Under the pieces are notes generated by a model. The model made no database searches. It was not told the origin of the DNA and saw only the letters and a program-made list of their open reading frames with translations. Source: CAZPHI01 sp964586425 (lineage in GTDB: Bacteria; Bacillota; Clostridia; Lachnospirales; Lachnospiraceae). Taken from it: a stretch of 6,493 nt of DNA. Shown one piece after another: positions 1 through 5,620 of this stretch. Location of the stretch: NCBI GenBank assembly GCA_964586425.1, contig CAZPHI010000082.1:1-6493 (forward strand), read 5' to 3'. Made by a program: the position numbers and the translations under genes. Position 1 is the stretch's first letter, and every line of letters begins with the position of its first letter.

Positions 1-4
1 TAAG

Positions 5-79
5 TCGGGGTGACAGGATTCGAACCTGCGACCTCTTGATCCCAAATCAAGCGCTCTAGCCAAGCTGAGCCACACCCCG
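5..79 (-). tRNA. tRNA-Pro (anticodon TGG)
   Basis: The minus strand folds as a complete 75-nt cloverleaf. The acceptor stem CGGGGTG pairs with CACCCCG, followed by discriminator A. The anticodon stem CTTGA/TCAAG holds the loop TTTGGGA, so the anticodon is TGG and it reads proline CCN codons. The T-arm has the canonical TTCGAAT loop. The C1-G72 pair is the usual bacterial tRNA-Pro identity feature. The 3' CCA is not encoded (the next bases are CTT), so a CCA-adding enzyme must complete it. It lies downstream of yfcE but has its own strong promoter about 50 bases upstream, so it is probably transcribed independently. Confidence 0.97.
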
Positions 80-131
80 ATATTAAATTGTTGCTTTCCT
101 GTAAACTCTTCAGTATCGCAACGCAAGATTG

Positions 132-160
132 ATTATATTATAGTCTAGCAAGAATGTCAA
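132..160 (-). promoter_or_regulatory. Consensus sigma-A promoter for tRNA-Pro
   Basis: Reading the minus strand, a perfect -35 TTGACA (155-160) and a perfect -10 TATAAT (132-137) are separated by exactly 17 bases. Transcription would start near position 125 and give a leader of about 45 nt before the tRNA 5' end at 79. A full consensus match fits a strong stable-RNA promoter. An A-tract array sits directly upstream. Confidence 0.9.
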
Positions 161-163
161 CAC

Positions 164-201
164 TTTTTTTGAAGTTTTTTAAATTTTTTTTGGAATTTTT
201 T
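164..201 (-). promoter_or_regulatory. Phased A-tracts / UP-element-like upstream region
   Basis: Four T-runs on the plus strand (A-runs on the transcribed-sense minus strand) lie at 164-170, 175-180, 184-191 and 196-201. Their centres are about 167, 177.5, 187.5 and 198.5, so they are spaced 10-11 bases, one helical turn. They end only a few bases upstream of the -35 box of the tRNA-Pro promoter. This is the pattern expected for intrinsically curved DNA and an UP element contacting the RNA polymerase alpha subunit. Function is inferred from position and spacing. Confidence 0.6.
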
Positions 202-242
202 AAACAATCATAAAAATTACAACAACTAGCTATAAATCATAA

Positions 243-271
243 TAATACATTAGCTAAAAAACAATGTATTA
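243..271 (-). terminator. Weak hairpin after yfcE, possible operon terminator
   Basis: A perfect 9-bp inverted repeat, TAATACATT (243-251) with AATGTATTA (263-271), starts ten bases past the yfcE stop codon. The stem is almost entirely A-T and the 11-base loop contains the U-run. No clear U-tract follows the stem on the minus strand. It is the best candidate for ending the five-gene transcript but is not a convincing classical terminator. Confidence 0.35.
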
Positions 272-280
272 ATCACTTTC

Positions 281-766
281 TCAATCGACGTATTTAATAG
301 TATACTCTATCTTACCATCATTGTCAATATTCATTATTATATAACTTTTTTTGCAGCCATCCTGTCTTGGATATGTTAAACTTCCTGGATTAATTACCGT
401 TATATCCTTATCAATTTCGACTATTGGCCTGTGTATATGGCCAAACATAACTATATCCATATCTCTTGCAATTGCCTCTGTTTTAATCATATCAAGCCCT
501 ACAGAGACATAATAATAATGTCCATGTGTCAATAATACCTTCTTGCCAGCTATCTCAATTACCTTTTCTCTTTGTAATTCTGAAAAATAATCATTATTAC
601 CCGCTATTATTTCTAATGGACAATCCGCCAATGCCGCAATATAATCTTCTTCTCCTTCGGCATCTCCTAGATGTATCATCATATCAATGGGGCTCTCAAT
701 TGCTAATGCCGCTTTGAGCCCCTCATGTCTTCTATGCGTATCGCTTACAATCATTATTTTCTGCAT
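281..766 (-). CDS. yfcE: YfcE/YsnB-family metallophosphoesterase
   Basis: This 161-residue protein has the full set of motifs of the small calcineurin-like phosphoesterases (YfcE/MJ0936 group): DTH at residues 9-11, GD at 34-35, GNND at 56-59, THGH at 80-83, GHIH at 109-112 and NPGS at 126-129. These supply the Asp, His and Asn ligands for a two-metal centre. Family members are cytosolic phosphodiesterases with activity on artificial substrates; the physiological substrate is generally unknown. The length is normal for the family. The ATG follows the rdgB stop codon with no gap (TAAATG). Its ribosome-binding site, AAAGGA, lies inside the end of rdgB, which implies translational coupling. The rdgB-yfcE pairing recurs in Firmicutes (ysnA-ysnB in Bacillus). 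Confidence 0.93.
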   Translation of the reverse strand: MQKIMIVSDTHRRHEGLKAALAIESPIDMMIHLGDAEGEEDYIAALADCPLEIIAGNNDYFSELQREKVIEIAGKKVLLTHGHYYYVSVGLDMIKTEAIARDMDIVMFGHIHRPIVEIDKDITVINPGSLTYPRQDGCKKSYIIMNIDNDGKIEYTIKYVD

Positions 767-1363
767 TTACATAATCCTTTCGGAAAGTTCCTTTTTCATT
801 AGTTCTAATGCCTTACCACGATGACTTATCTCATTCTTAACTTCCATTGGAAGTTCTGCTGTTGTCATTCCTCTTTTAGGAAGATACATAATTGGATCAT
901 ATCCAAATCCGTTCTCTCCTGCTTCTTTATATCCTATCTGCCCTTCAATTGTAGCCCTTGTTGTTATTACACTTCCATCTGGGAAAGCCGCAGCAATAAC
1001 ACATACAAAGCGAGCACTTCTATCTTTGCCAGTAATACCAGCTAACTTGTCTATTATTGATTGATTTTTAATTGTATATGATGTATCTTCGCCCATATAT
1101 CTTGCTGAATATACCCCTGGCTCCCCATTCAGATAATCAACTTCAAGTCCGGAATCATCTGCAAGTGTTAACTCACCTGTCGCTTCCATCACAGTTCTTG
1201 CCTTTATAATAGCATTTTCCTCAAATGTTTTACCATCCTCAACGATGTCTATATTAACGCCAGCATCTTTCATTGATACAACTGGAATATTAAGACTTTT
1301 CATTATCATATTAATTTCTTTCATCTTGCCCGCATTACCTGTAGCAAATATTATTCTATTCAT
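767..1363 (-). CDS. rdgB: RdgB/HAM1-family XTP/dITP pyrophosphatase
   Basis: This cytosolic nucleotide-pool cleaning enzyme hydrolyses dITP, XTP and ITP to monophosphates and pyrophosphate, keeping deaminated purines out of DNA and RNA. The 198-residue product is the normal family length. It has the N-terminal TGN(X)2K motif (TGN at 8-10, K13), the metal-binding FEEN at 47-50, the catalytic LADDSGLEVD segment at 67-76 (D69, D70), GFGYDP at 152-157 and the base-recognition SHRGKAL at 180-186. The ATG is preceded by AGGAG with an 8-base spacer. Only 15 bases separate it from the upstream protease gene, so the ribosome-binding site sits in that gap. The downstream yfcE follows with zero spacing. 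All key residues are present and I see no sign of damage. Confidence 0.97.
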   Translation of the reverse strand: MNRIIFATGNAGKMKEINMIMKSLNIPVVSMKDAGVNIDIVEDGKTFEENAIIKARTVMEATGELTLADDSGLEVDYLNGEPGVYSARYMGEDTSYTIKNQSIIDKLAGITGKDRSARFVCVIAAAFPDGSVITTRATIEGQIGYKEAGENGFGYDPIMYLPKRGMTTAELPMEVKNEISHRGKALELMKKELSERIM

Positions 1364-1378
1364 TATAGCTGCTCCTAC

Positions 1379-3091
1379 TTATCTATTATCTGTAAACATT
1401 TTCAGGCAAAGGTTGCAATTTTTCTTCTCTTCAACTCTTTCCCACGAATTACCTGATAGACTAATATATCCCTGTCCATCCGACAAATCAACATTCGCTG
1501 CCGTGTTACTACCTTTGTACTCCACCGCAACCGGACGTTGACTATCCGGTGTTGTTATCTTTATTACAATTGCATAATCCTTGTCCTCAAACAAATCAAC
1601 AGGAGTCTTTAAGTCAACCGTATAGTAGCCTGCATTGGCAAATGTACCGCCCTGAAGGAACGTCTTACTTTTGAATGAATTGGTATCCTTAAAATCTTCA
1701 ACAAGATAAATTGAATACTCCGTACTCTTACCTGTTGCATAGAAACTTACTGCTTTCAATGTCTCTTCTGAATTAGGTGAATATACATTAGCAAAATAGG
1801 CTGTATCAGATTCATATCCAAGCTGTCCTATCCATCCACACAAATCAGACTGGTATATATTGTCATAATTATCATTATTCTCAATTCCAGTATATACAAT
1901 ATTCTTCATTCCTATATTAGAATCATAATATGATACATAGAACAATCCATTATCACCAAAGTCTTCTCCCCAGCTGTTGATGCAGATAAATGCTCCATCA
2001 CCGTCAAGGTTTGCATTAAAATTAGATTTGGAATAATTATCATCCCATCCTATAATTACCACGTCATGATTTGGTTTTTGAGTACCTATATAGCAGTACG
2101 AATTTGTACTTTTATTATAATACTTTGATACACCAGAAGCATTTCCCATTGATGTATACAATGATGACTGAACACCACCATACAAAAACACAGCCTTTTT
2201 AATACTCTCAAAGTTCTTGCTATCAATAATCTGGACTTCCTGCACATGCTTTGCAGATGGTACACTATTATTAGCTACACCATCTCCGTATGGATCATCA
2301 TCTTCTGTAACCGGTCCATTCCATGCAGCCAGATAGGCTATAGCTCTTGTGTAATCTCCGCCTTCATTCTGGTTTGTATTAAAATTATCATCAAGCGACA
2401 TATTATCAACTGAGAATATGAATCGCTCTGATGGCATTATGCTGGTCTCTAATGCTGTTAATGCTGCGAAAGCCCAACAGGTGCTAAGACTTCCCTGGTT
2501 CTTAATTGAAGGAAGTTTTTTAATATCTCTGTATGAAAATCTAATTGGTAATATATTATCGCCTTTTTTATTATCTGTAAGATATACAGTATTGGAATTA
2601 ATATCCCATTTGTATGTATATCCAAAAACCTTTTCCATTATTGAAGCCTGAACATATACAACACCATCAACAATCTCCATCGGATTATTCATCGCATAAT
2701 ATACGCTACCCGAGTTAATATAATCCGCACCATCTTCTATAGACACTGATAGAGCACCCTTCTGTATGTATACAGATTTGTTCTCATATGAATTAAGTGA
2801 ACAACTAAATGCATCTCTGAATATTGATGCAGGAAGCATTATGTTCAGATTAGAATCCATATACACCTTGTTCGAGACACTCAATTCTGTATCTTTTCCG
2901 TCTATGGTCAACTTAATGCTCTTATTATTAACATCCCCTGATATAATGTTATTCCACTGTTCAGGACGCTCCTGGGCAAGCACTGTATTACCTACTGCCA
3001 CTCCATCTGAGAGCATATCATTCCTAATATTAAATATTAGCATAACAGCCGCAATCGCTGCTATAAACAAATAATTCTTCTTATATTTCAC
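1379..3091 (-). CDS. Secreted C1A (papain-like) cysteine protease with CuAO-like stalk and lectin-like tail
   Basis: This 570-residue exported protein starts with a signal peptide or membrane anchor (KYKK, then a hydrophobic stretch about 7-20). Residues about 57-172 look like a copper-amine-oxidase N-terminal-like stalk, ending in the typical KWDINSNTVYL strand; no metal oxidase function is implied. The papain-type domain begins near 182. It has the oxyanion-hole Gln199 in NQGS, nucleophile Cys205 in STCWAFA, His342 in NHDVVIIGWDD and Asn372 in INSWGE, so it should be catalytically active. Residues about 405-566 resemble the lectin-like domain that often follows C1 peptidases in clostridia. 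There is no LPXTG anchor. The start codon is GTG, preceded by a GGGGAAAAG purine stretch; internal ATGs would destroy the signal peptide. The gene sits in the run with rdgB, 15 bases apart. The substrate is unknown. Confidence 0.9.
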   Translation of the reverse strand: MKYKKNYLFIAAIAAVMLIFNIRNDMLSDGVAVGNTVLAQERPEQWNNIISGDVNNKSIKLTIDGKDTELSVSNKVYMDSNLNIMLPASIFRDAFSCSLNSYENKSVYIQKGALSVSIEDGADYINSGSVYYAMNNPMEIVDGVVYVQASIMEKVFGYTYKWDINSNTVYLTDNKKGDNILPIRFSYRDIKKLPSIKNQGSLSTCWAFAALTALETSIMPSERFIFSVDNMSLDDNFNTNQNEGGDYTRAIAYLAAWNGPVTEDDDPYGDGVANNSVPSAKHVQEVQIIDSKNFESIKKAVFLYGGVQSSLYTSMGNASGVSKYYNKSTNSYCYIGTQKPNHDVVIIGWDDNYSKSNFNANLDGDGAFICINSWGEDFGDNGLFYVSYYDSNIGMKNIVYTGIENNDNYDNIYQSDLCGWIGQLGYESDTAYFANVYSPNSEETLKAVSFYATGKSTEYSIYLVEDFKDTNSFKSKTFLQGGTFANAGYYTVDLKTPVDLFEDKDYAIVIKITTPDSQRPVAVEYKGSNTAANVDLSDGQGYISLSGNSWERVEEKKNCNLCLKMFTDNR

Positions 3092-3130
3092 AATCTTTTC
3101 CCCAACTATCTATAAATCAAAACAATAACG

Positions 3131-4276
3131 TCAATTTTTCCTTGGAGGCTTTGGCCCTAAGAACTGATAAAAATATGTTTTTAACATACCATTATATATC
3201 TTTCTATTCTTGTCCGCCTTACGTCCAATATACTTCTCAGTCTCATCATATGAAGTAATTACATATGCAGACCATGTATCAAGCTTTTTAAACTGCTGTC
3301 CCAAGGCTGTATATATTGGTGGCAGCGTAGCCTTATCCTCAAGTCTTTCACCATATGGTGGATTAGTAATTATAAATCCGTATTTCTTTGGATGACTTAA
3401 ATCCTTAACTGCTCTCTGCTGAAAATGTACAAGCTTCTCTACTCCAGCATTAATGGCATTCTGCCTAGCAATCTTAATCACTTCCGGATCCACATCATAT
3501 CCCTGAATATCAGTTTCAATATCCGTATCAATACAATCATTAGCTTCCTGTATCACATCATACCATTCCTGTTTAGGTATAATATTAGTCCAGTTTTCAG
3601 CCGTAAAATCCCGATTCAATCCCGGTGCAATATTAGCTGCAATCATAGCCGCCTCAATTGGGAAGGTACCACTACCACAGAAAGGATCCACAAAAATCCT
3701 ATCCTTATGCCATGGTGTAAGCATAATCAATGCCGCCGCTAATGATTCTGAAATAGGTGCCTTACCAGCTGCCGGTCTGTATCCTCTCTTATGAAGCGAA
3801 GCTCCAGTAGTATCAATTCCTACCGTTACAACATCTTTAATTATATTAATTCTTAATGGATACTCAGCTCCTGATTCCTCAAACCATTCAATCTTATAAT
3901 GTTCCTTCAGCCTCTCAACCATAGCCTTTTTCACAATTGACTGTATATCAGAACTACTAAAAAGCTTACTGTTAACAGATGTAGCCTTTGTAACCCAGAA
4001 TTTACCGTCCTTTGGGATATACTCTTCCCACGGAATAGCCTTAATATTATCAAATAGCTCTGTGAATGTTACCGCTTTGAATCTAGCAGTCTTAAGCAAT
4101 ACCCTTTCCGCTGTACGTAAGAATATATTAGCACGGCAAATTGCCTCGGCATCACCCTCAAAAGTAACCTTACCATCCTCTACGCATGTAACATCATAAC
4201 CTAAATCTATAATTTCTCTTTTTAACACTGCTTCCAGCCCCATATGACATGGTGCAACTAATTCAAATATTTTCAT
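3131..4276 (-). CDS. rlmL: THUMP-domain class I SAM-dependent rRNA methyltransferase (RlmL/YpsC type)
   Basis: This cytosolic RNA methyltransferase probably modifies a guanine N2 of 23S rRNA (E. coli RlmL makes m2G2445); the exact target in this organism is inferred. From the ATG at 4276 it is 381 residues, close to B. subtilis YpsC and matching the N-terminal half of the fused E. coli RlmKL. A THUMP domain fills roughly residues 30-155. The linker GYRPAAGKAPI is at 165-175, the SAM-binding DPFCGSGT at 197-204 and the catalytic NPPYGER at 305-311. The start at 4276 is chosen over an in-frame ATG 45 bases upstream because AGGAGA lies four bases before it and the family N-terminus (MKIFELVAPCHMGLE) begins there. 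The downstream protease gene starts after 39 bases and the rhodanese gene ends 57 bases upstream, so co-transcription is likely. Confidence 0.93.
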   Translation of the reverse strand: MKIFELVAPCHMGLEAVLKREIIDLGYDVTCVEDGKVTFEGDAEAICRANIFLRTAERVLLKTARFKAVTFTELFDNIKAIPWEEYIPKDGKFWVTKATSVNSKLFSSSDIQSIVKKAMVERLKEHYKIEWFEESGAEYPLRINIIKDVVTVGIDTTGASLHKRGYRPAAGKAPISESLAAALIMLTPWHKDRIFVDPFCGSGTFPIEAAMIAANIAPGLNRDFTAENWTNIIPKQEWYDVIQEANDCIDTDIETDIQGYDVDPEVIKIARQNAINAGVEKLVHFQQRAVKDLSHPKKYGFIITNPPYGERLEDKATLPPIYTALGQQFKKLDTWSAYVITSYDETEKYIGRKADKNRKIYNGMLKTYFYQFLGPKPPRKN

Positions 4277-4333
4277 GTGTTCTCCTAAATTAATATGTCT
4301 TAAGTTTAATAATATAGCCAATATTAAGCTATG

Positions 4334-4660
4334 TCAATTAGATTTATTTTTGTTTTGATAAATGTTGTTTTTGCCCCTGTACATCTTTATTCCTCCAACC
4401 ACTGTCATTATCTGATACGACTTTTTCCCGAGATTTTTTGCTACAATCATACTTATTGAACCACGCTCACAATATAATATTACATTCTTATATTTATCGA
4501 GTATATATAGCTTGTTTTGTATATTATTATACTCGATGTTAACAGCATTTTTTATATGGCAAATGTTGTATTCCCTGCTACTTCGTAAATCAATTATAAT
4601 TGTATCTGGATCATATATATAATTGTCAAGAGAATTAGCACTGATTGTTATAAAATCCAT
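4334..4660 (-). CDS. Single-domain rhodanese-like sulfurtransferase
   Basis: This 108-residue cytosolic protein is one rhodanese fold. The IIIDLRSSREYNICHIKNAVNI segment (written here only as its key residues: D24, R26, E30, H35, A39, N41) matches the family's DxRxxxEYxxGHIxGAxN signature. The active-site loop CERGSIS puts the nucleophile at Cys64 with G67 and S70 behind it. The late GGIxMYRG motif corresponds to the usual GGxxxWxG. Such proteins relay persulfide sulfur; the acceptor is unknown. The ATG at 4660 is preferred to an upstream in-frame start at 4687 because GGAGG lies five bases before it. It is the first gene of the run towards yfcE. The Lys/Asn-rich C-terminal tail is unusual but short. 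Confidence 0.88.
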   Translation of the reverse strand: MDFITISANSLDNYIYDPDTIIIDLRSSREYNICHIKNAVNIEYNNIQNKLYILDKYKNVILYCERGSISMIVAKNLGKKSYQIMTVVGGIKMYRGKNNIYQNKNKSN

Positions 4661-4878
4661 ACCTGCCTCCAGTCTCTTTGCCACCACAAAGTCTTACTTA
4701 AGCTGCACGATCAGAATAGCTTTCTATTATTTATATATATGAGAAATAATTATTTTTGTGCTTCATATGTTATATGTACATCAAACATCACAGGCACCGA
4801 ATGGTGCCTGTCTTCACTCTTTACTACAATAATGAACGTTGTTCAATCATAACATTAATCTTTCTATTTACTCTTTCA
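4661..4878. other. Intergenic region upstream of rhodanese gene
   Basis: This 218-base AT-rich stretch contains no credible gene. It must hold the promoter for the five-gene run. I see -10-like A/T stretches (TATAAA at 4730-4735, minus strand) but no partner -35 at suitable spacing, so the promoter remains unassigned. The only clear structure is the GC-rich hairpin at 4790-4811. Confidence 0.5.
4790..4811 (-). terminator. GC-rich 9-bp hairpin downstream of the Asn/Ser-rich gene
   Basis: ACAGGCACC (4790-4798) and GGTGCCTGT (4803-4811) form a perfect 9-bp stem with a four-base loop, standing out in AT-rich surroundings. It is 68 bases past the stop of the Asn/Ser-rich gene, where a terminator would be expected. 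The minus-strand tail (GATGTTTGATG) is only weakly U-rich, and the plus-strand tail (CTTCACTCTTT) is pyrimidine-rich but interrupted. Strand and role are therefore uncertain. Confidence 0.5.
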
Positions 4879-5175
4879 TTAATCCTCGTAATCGTTCTGA
4901 GTACGATTTTTTGAAGAGTTTTTAGAATAATTGCTGCTATTACTGTCATTAGATGAATTGTTGCTGTTATTGTAGGAATTAGATGAGTTAGATGAGTTAT
5001 TTGAGTTTGAACTGTTTCTAGAATTGTTACTATAGTTCGAGCTGTTATTTGAGCTGTTTGAACTATTGTTTGAGTTTGTGCTGTTTCCTGAATTTGAGCT
5101 GTTGCTGTAATTTGATGAGTTTGATGAATTTGATGAGTTACTTGAGTTTGATGAGTTTGAACTATTTCTTGCCAT
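4879..5175 (-). CDS. Asn/Ser-rich low-complexity small protein, function unknown
   Basis: I do not recognise this 98-residue protein. About 43 residues are Ser and 35 Asn (roughly 80%). It opens MARN and then repeats the tripeptide SSN seven times, after which the pattern degenerates to mixed S/N with occasional Tyr, Gly, Thr, Arg and Asp. Lys appears only towards the C-terminus, which ends NRTQNDYED. It has no Cys, no hydrophobic segment and no signal peptide, so it is probably soluble and disordered. It is very likely translated: the ATG has GGAGG eight bases upstream, and the repeat uses mixed Ser codons (TCA, AGT, AGC, TCT, TCC, TCG) and both Asn codons rather than a pure DNA repeat. It stands alone between a non-coding region and a hairpin. 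A structural or spore-associated role is possible but is only a guess. Confidence 0.75.
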   Translation of the reverse strand: MARNSSNSSNSSNSSNSSNSSNYSNSSNSGNSTNSNNSSNSSNNSSNYSNNSRNSSNSNNSSNSSNSYNNSNNSSNDSNSSNYSKNSSKNRTQNDYED

Positions 5176-5217
5176 TGTTTAATCCTCCATATAAAGTTTT
5201 ATTTTTGTTACAGACAT

Positions 5218-5247
5218 TATTATAATCAAAATTTTTTTTATTATTCA
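5218..5247 (-). promoter_or_regulatory. Candidate promoter for the Asn/Ser-rich gene
   Basis: On the minus strand TGAATA (5242-5247) is followed after 17 bases by TATAATA (5218-5224). The TATAAT within it is a perfect sigma-A -10, but TGAATA is a poor sigma-A -35. Instead TGAATA plus spacing matches the Bacillus sigma-G -35, with TATAATA agreeing with the sigma-G -10 CATACTA at 5 of 7 positions. The start would be near 5211, about 35 bases before the ATG. The AT-rich background makes chance matches easy. Confidence 0.4.
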
Positions 5248-5363
5248 TTACATATAATTCAATATAAAAATTACGAATTCGGATGCCTAATTAACGAATA
5301 TGTACAAAAAATATGAATAAGAGATAAAATTTATAAAACACTAATAAATTCATTAAATACTAC

Positions 5364-5392
5364 TTGCATTCTTCGACAAAGTGTTATATAAT
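5364..5392 (+). promoter_or_regulatory. Plus-strand sigma-A-type promoter for candidate sRNA
   Basis: TTGCAT (5364-5369) is followed after exactly 17 bases by a perfect TATAAT (5387-5392). The -35 keeps the TTG core only. Predicted start is about 5398-5400. It is the only promoter-like element I found on the plus strand in this region, and it points at a terminator rather than at a gene. Confidence 0.6.
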
Positions 5393-5397
5393 TCAGT

Positions 5398-5510
5398 ATG
5401 TAAAGAGAAGTTCCCCTTCAATAATTTCTTTTTACTATAACCCCTTATTAATTATTTATACTCCCCTCATAGAAAGACTTGTGGTTCCCCCACAAGTCTT
5501 TCTACTTTTT
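5398..5510 (+). ncRNA. Candidate C-rich regulatory small RNA (novel)
   Basis: This is a predicted transcript of about 110 nt between a promoter (-10 at 5387-5392) and an intrinsic terminator (5470-5510). It has four C-rich motifs: TTCCCCTT (5411-5418), AACCCCTT (5439-5446), CTCCCCTC (5461-5468) and TTCCCCC (5485-5491). By hand folding, 5400-5410 pairs with 5425-5435 (11 bp, two G-U) and displays motif 1 in a 14-nt loop. A weak 5-bp stem (5436-5440 with 5456-5460) leaves motif 2 in its loop. Motif 3 is in a single-stranded linker and motif 4 occupies the terminator loop. There are no G-runs to sequester them. Known Firmicute sRNAs such as RsaE/RoxS use UCCC motifs in this way to pair with ribosome-binding sites. 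The first ATG is followed at once by TAA, so no peptide is expected. Existence and role are inferred. Confidence 0.55.
5470..5510 (+). terminator. Strong intrinsic terminator on the plus strand
   Basis: AGAAAGACTTGTGG (5471-5484) pairs perfectly with 5490-5503 around the five-base loop TTCCC, and an extra T-A pair (5470/5504) makes 15 bp. On the plus strand it is followed by CTTTTT. On the minus strand no U-tract follows (the next bases are GAGGGGAG), so it serves plus-strand transcription. No plus-strand protein gene precedes it, which is the main argument for a small RNA. Confidence 0.85.
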
Positions 5511-5521
5511 ATAGTTATATT

Positions 5522-5556
5522 AATTACAGCTTTTTTATATCCAAAAATCTGTAATT
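5522..5556. repeat. 8-bp inverted repeat between convergent terminators
   Basis: AATTACAG (5522-5529) and CTGTAATT (5549-5556) are perfect inverted copies separated by 19 bases. The plus-strand side is followed by TTTTAA. It could be a back-up terminator for plus-strand read-through or a chance AT-rich match. Confidence 0.35.
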
Positions 5557-5558
5557 TT

Positions 5559-5592
5559 AAAAAAGCATCAGTTATCTACAACTAATGCTTTT
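5559..5592 (-). terminator. Intrinsic terminator of the DUF1700 gene
   Basis: On the minus strand AAAAGCATTAGTT (5580-5592) pairs with AACTGATGCTTTT (5561-5573) as a 13-bp stem with one G-U pair and a six-base loop. It continues into a run of six U (5559-5564). It lies 28 bases past the stop codon. The mismatch becomes A-C on the plus strand, so it is oriented for the minus strand. Confidence 0.85.
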
Positions 5593-5620
5593 ACAAACTT
5601 TATTCTATATAGTTACTATT

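Larger units (their letters stand above)
5176..5620. other. 445-base intergenic region carrying a candidate plus-strand small RNA
   Basis: No protein gene is supported here. Contents in order: a minus-strand promoter candidate for the Asn/Ser-rich gene (5218-5247), an AT-rich stretch with no clear signal (5248-5363), a plus-strand promoter (5364-5392), a C-motif-rich putative RNA ending in a strong terminator (about 5398-5510), an 8-bp inverted repeat (5522-5556), and the minus-strand terminator of the DUF1700 gene (5559-5592). Confidence 0.7.

Noticed and set aside
526..3742. Plus-strand open frames of 60-105 codons opposite yfcE, rdgB, the protease and the methyltransferase
   Set aside because: They lie antisense to well-supported genes, lack ribosome-binding sites and have no recognisable protein features.
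4277..4321. Longer N-terminus for the methyltransferase starting at 4321
   Set aside because: The family N-terminus and an AGGAGA site four bases upstream place the start at 4276; the extra 15 residues match nothing.
4832..4846. TGAAC-GTT-GTTCA palindrome resembling a Gram-positive LexA (SOS) box
   Set aside because: The LexA site needs GAAC and GTTC separated by four bases; here the spacing is three, and no SOS-type gene follows.
4879..5175. The repetitive stretch as a CRISPR array or tandem DNA repeat
   Set aside because: Repeat units vary at nearly every synonymous position, there are no spacers, and the frame is open from a good start to a stop.
5273..5299. Two ACGAAT copies 21 bases apart as a possible regulator site
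   Set aside because: Six-base matches are too short to mean anything here, and their distance to either promoter does not suggest a clear role.
5364..5585. Plus-strand open frame of 73 codons across the candidate sRNA region
   Set aside because: No ribosome-binding site, its start lies inside the -35 to -10 region, and it runs straight through the terminator hairpin.
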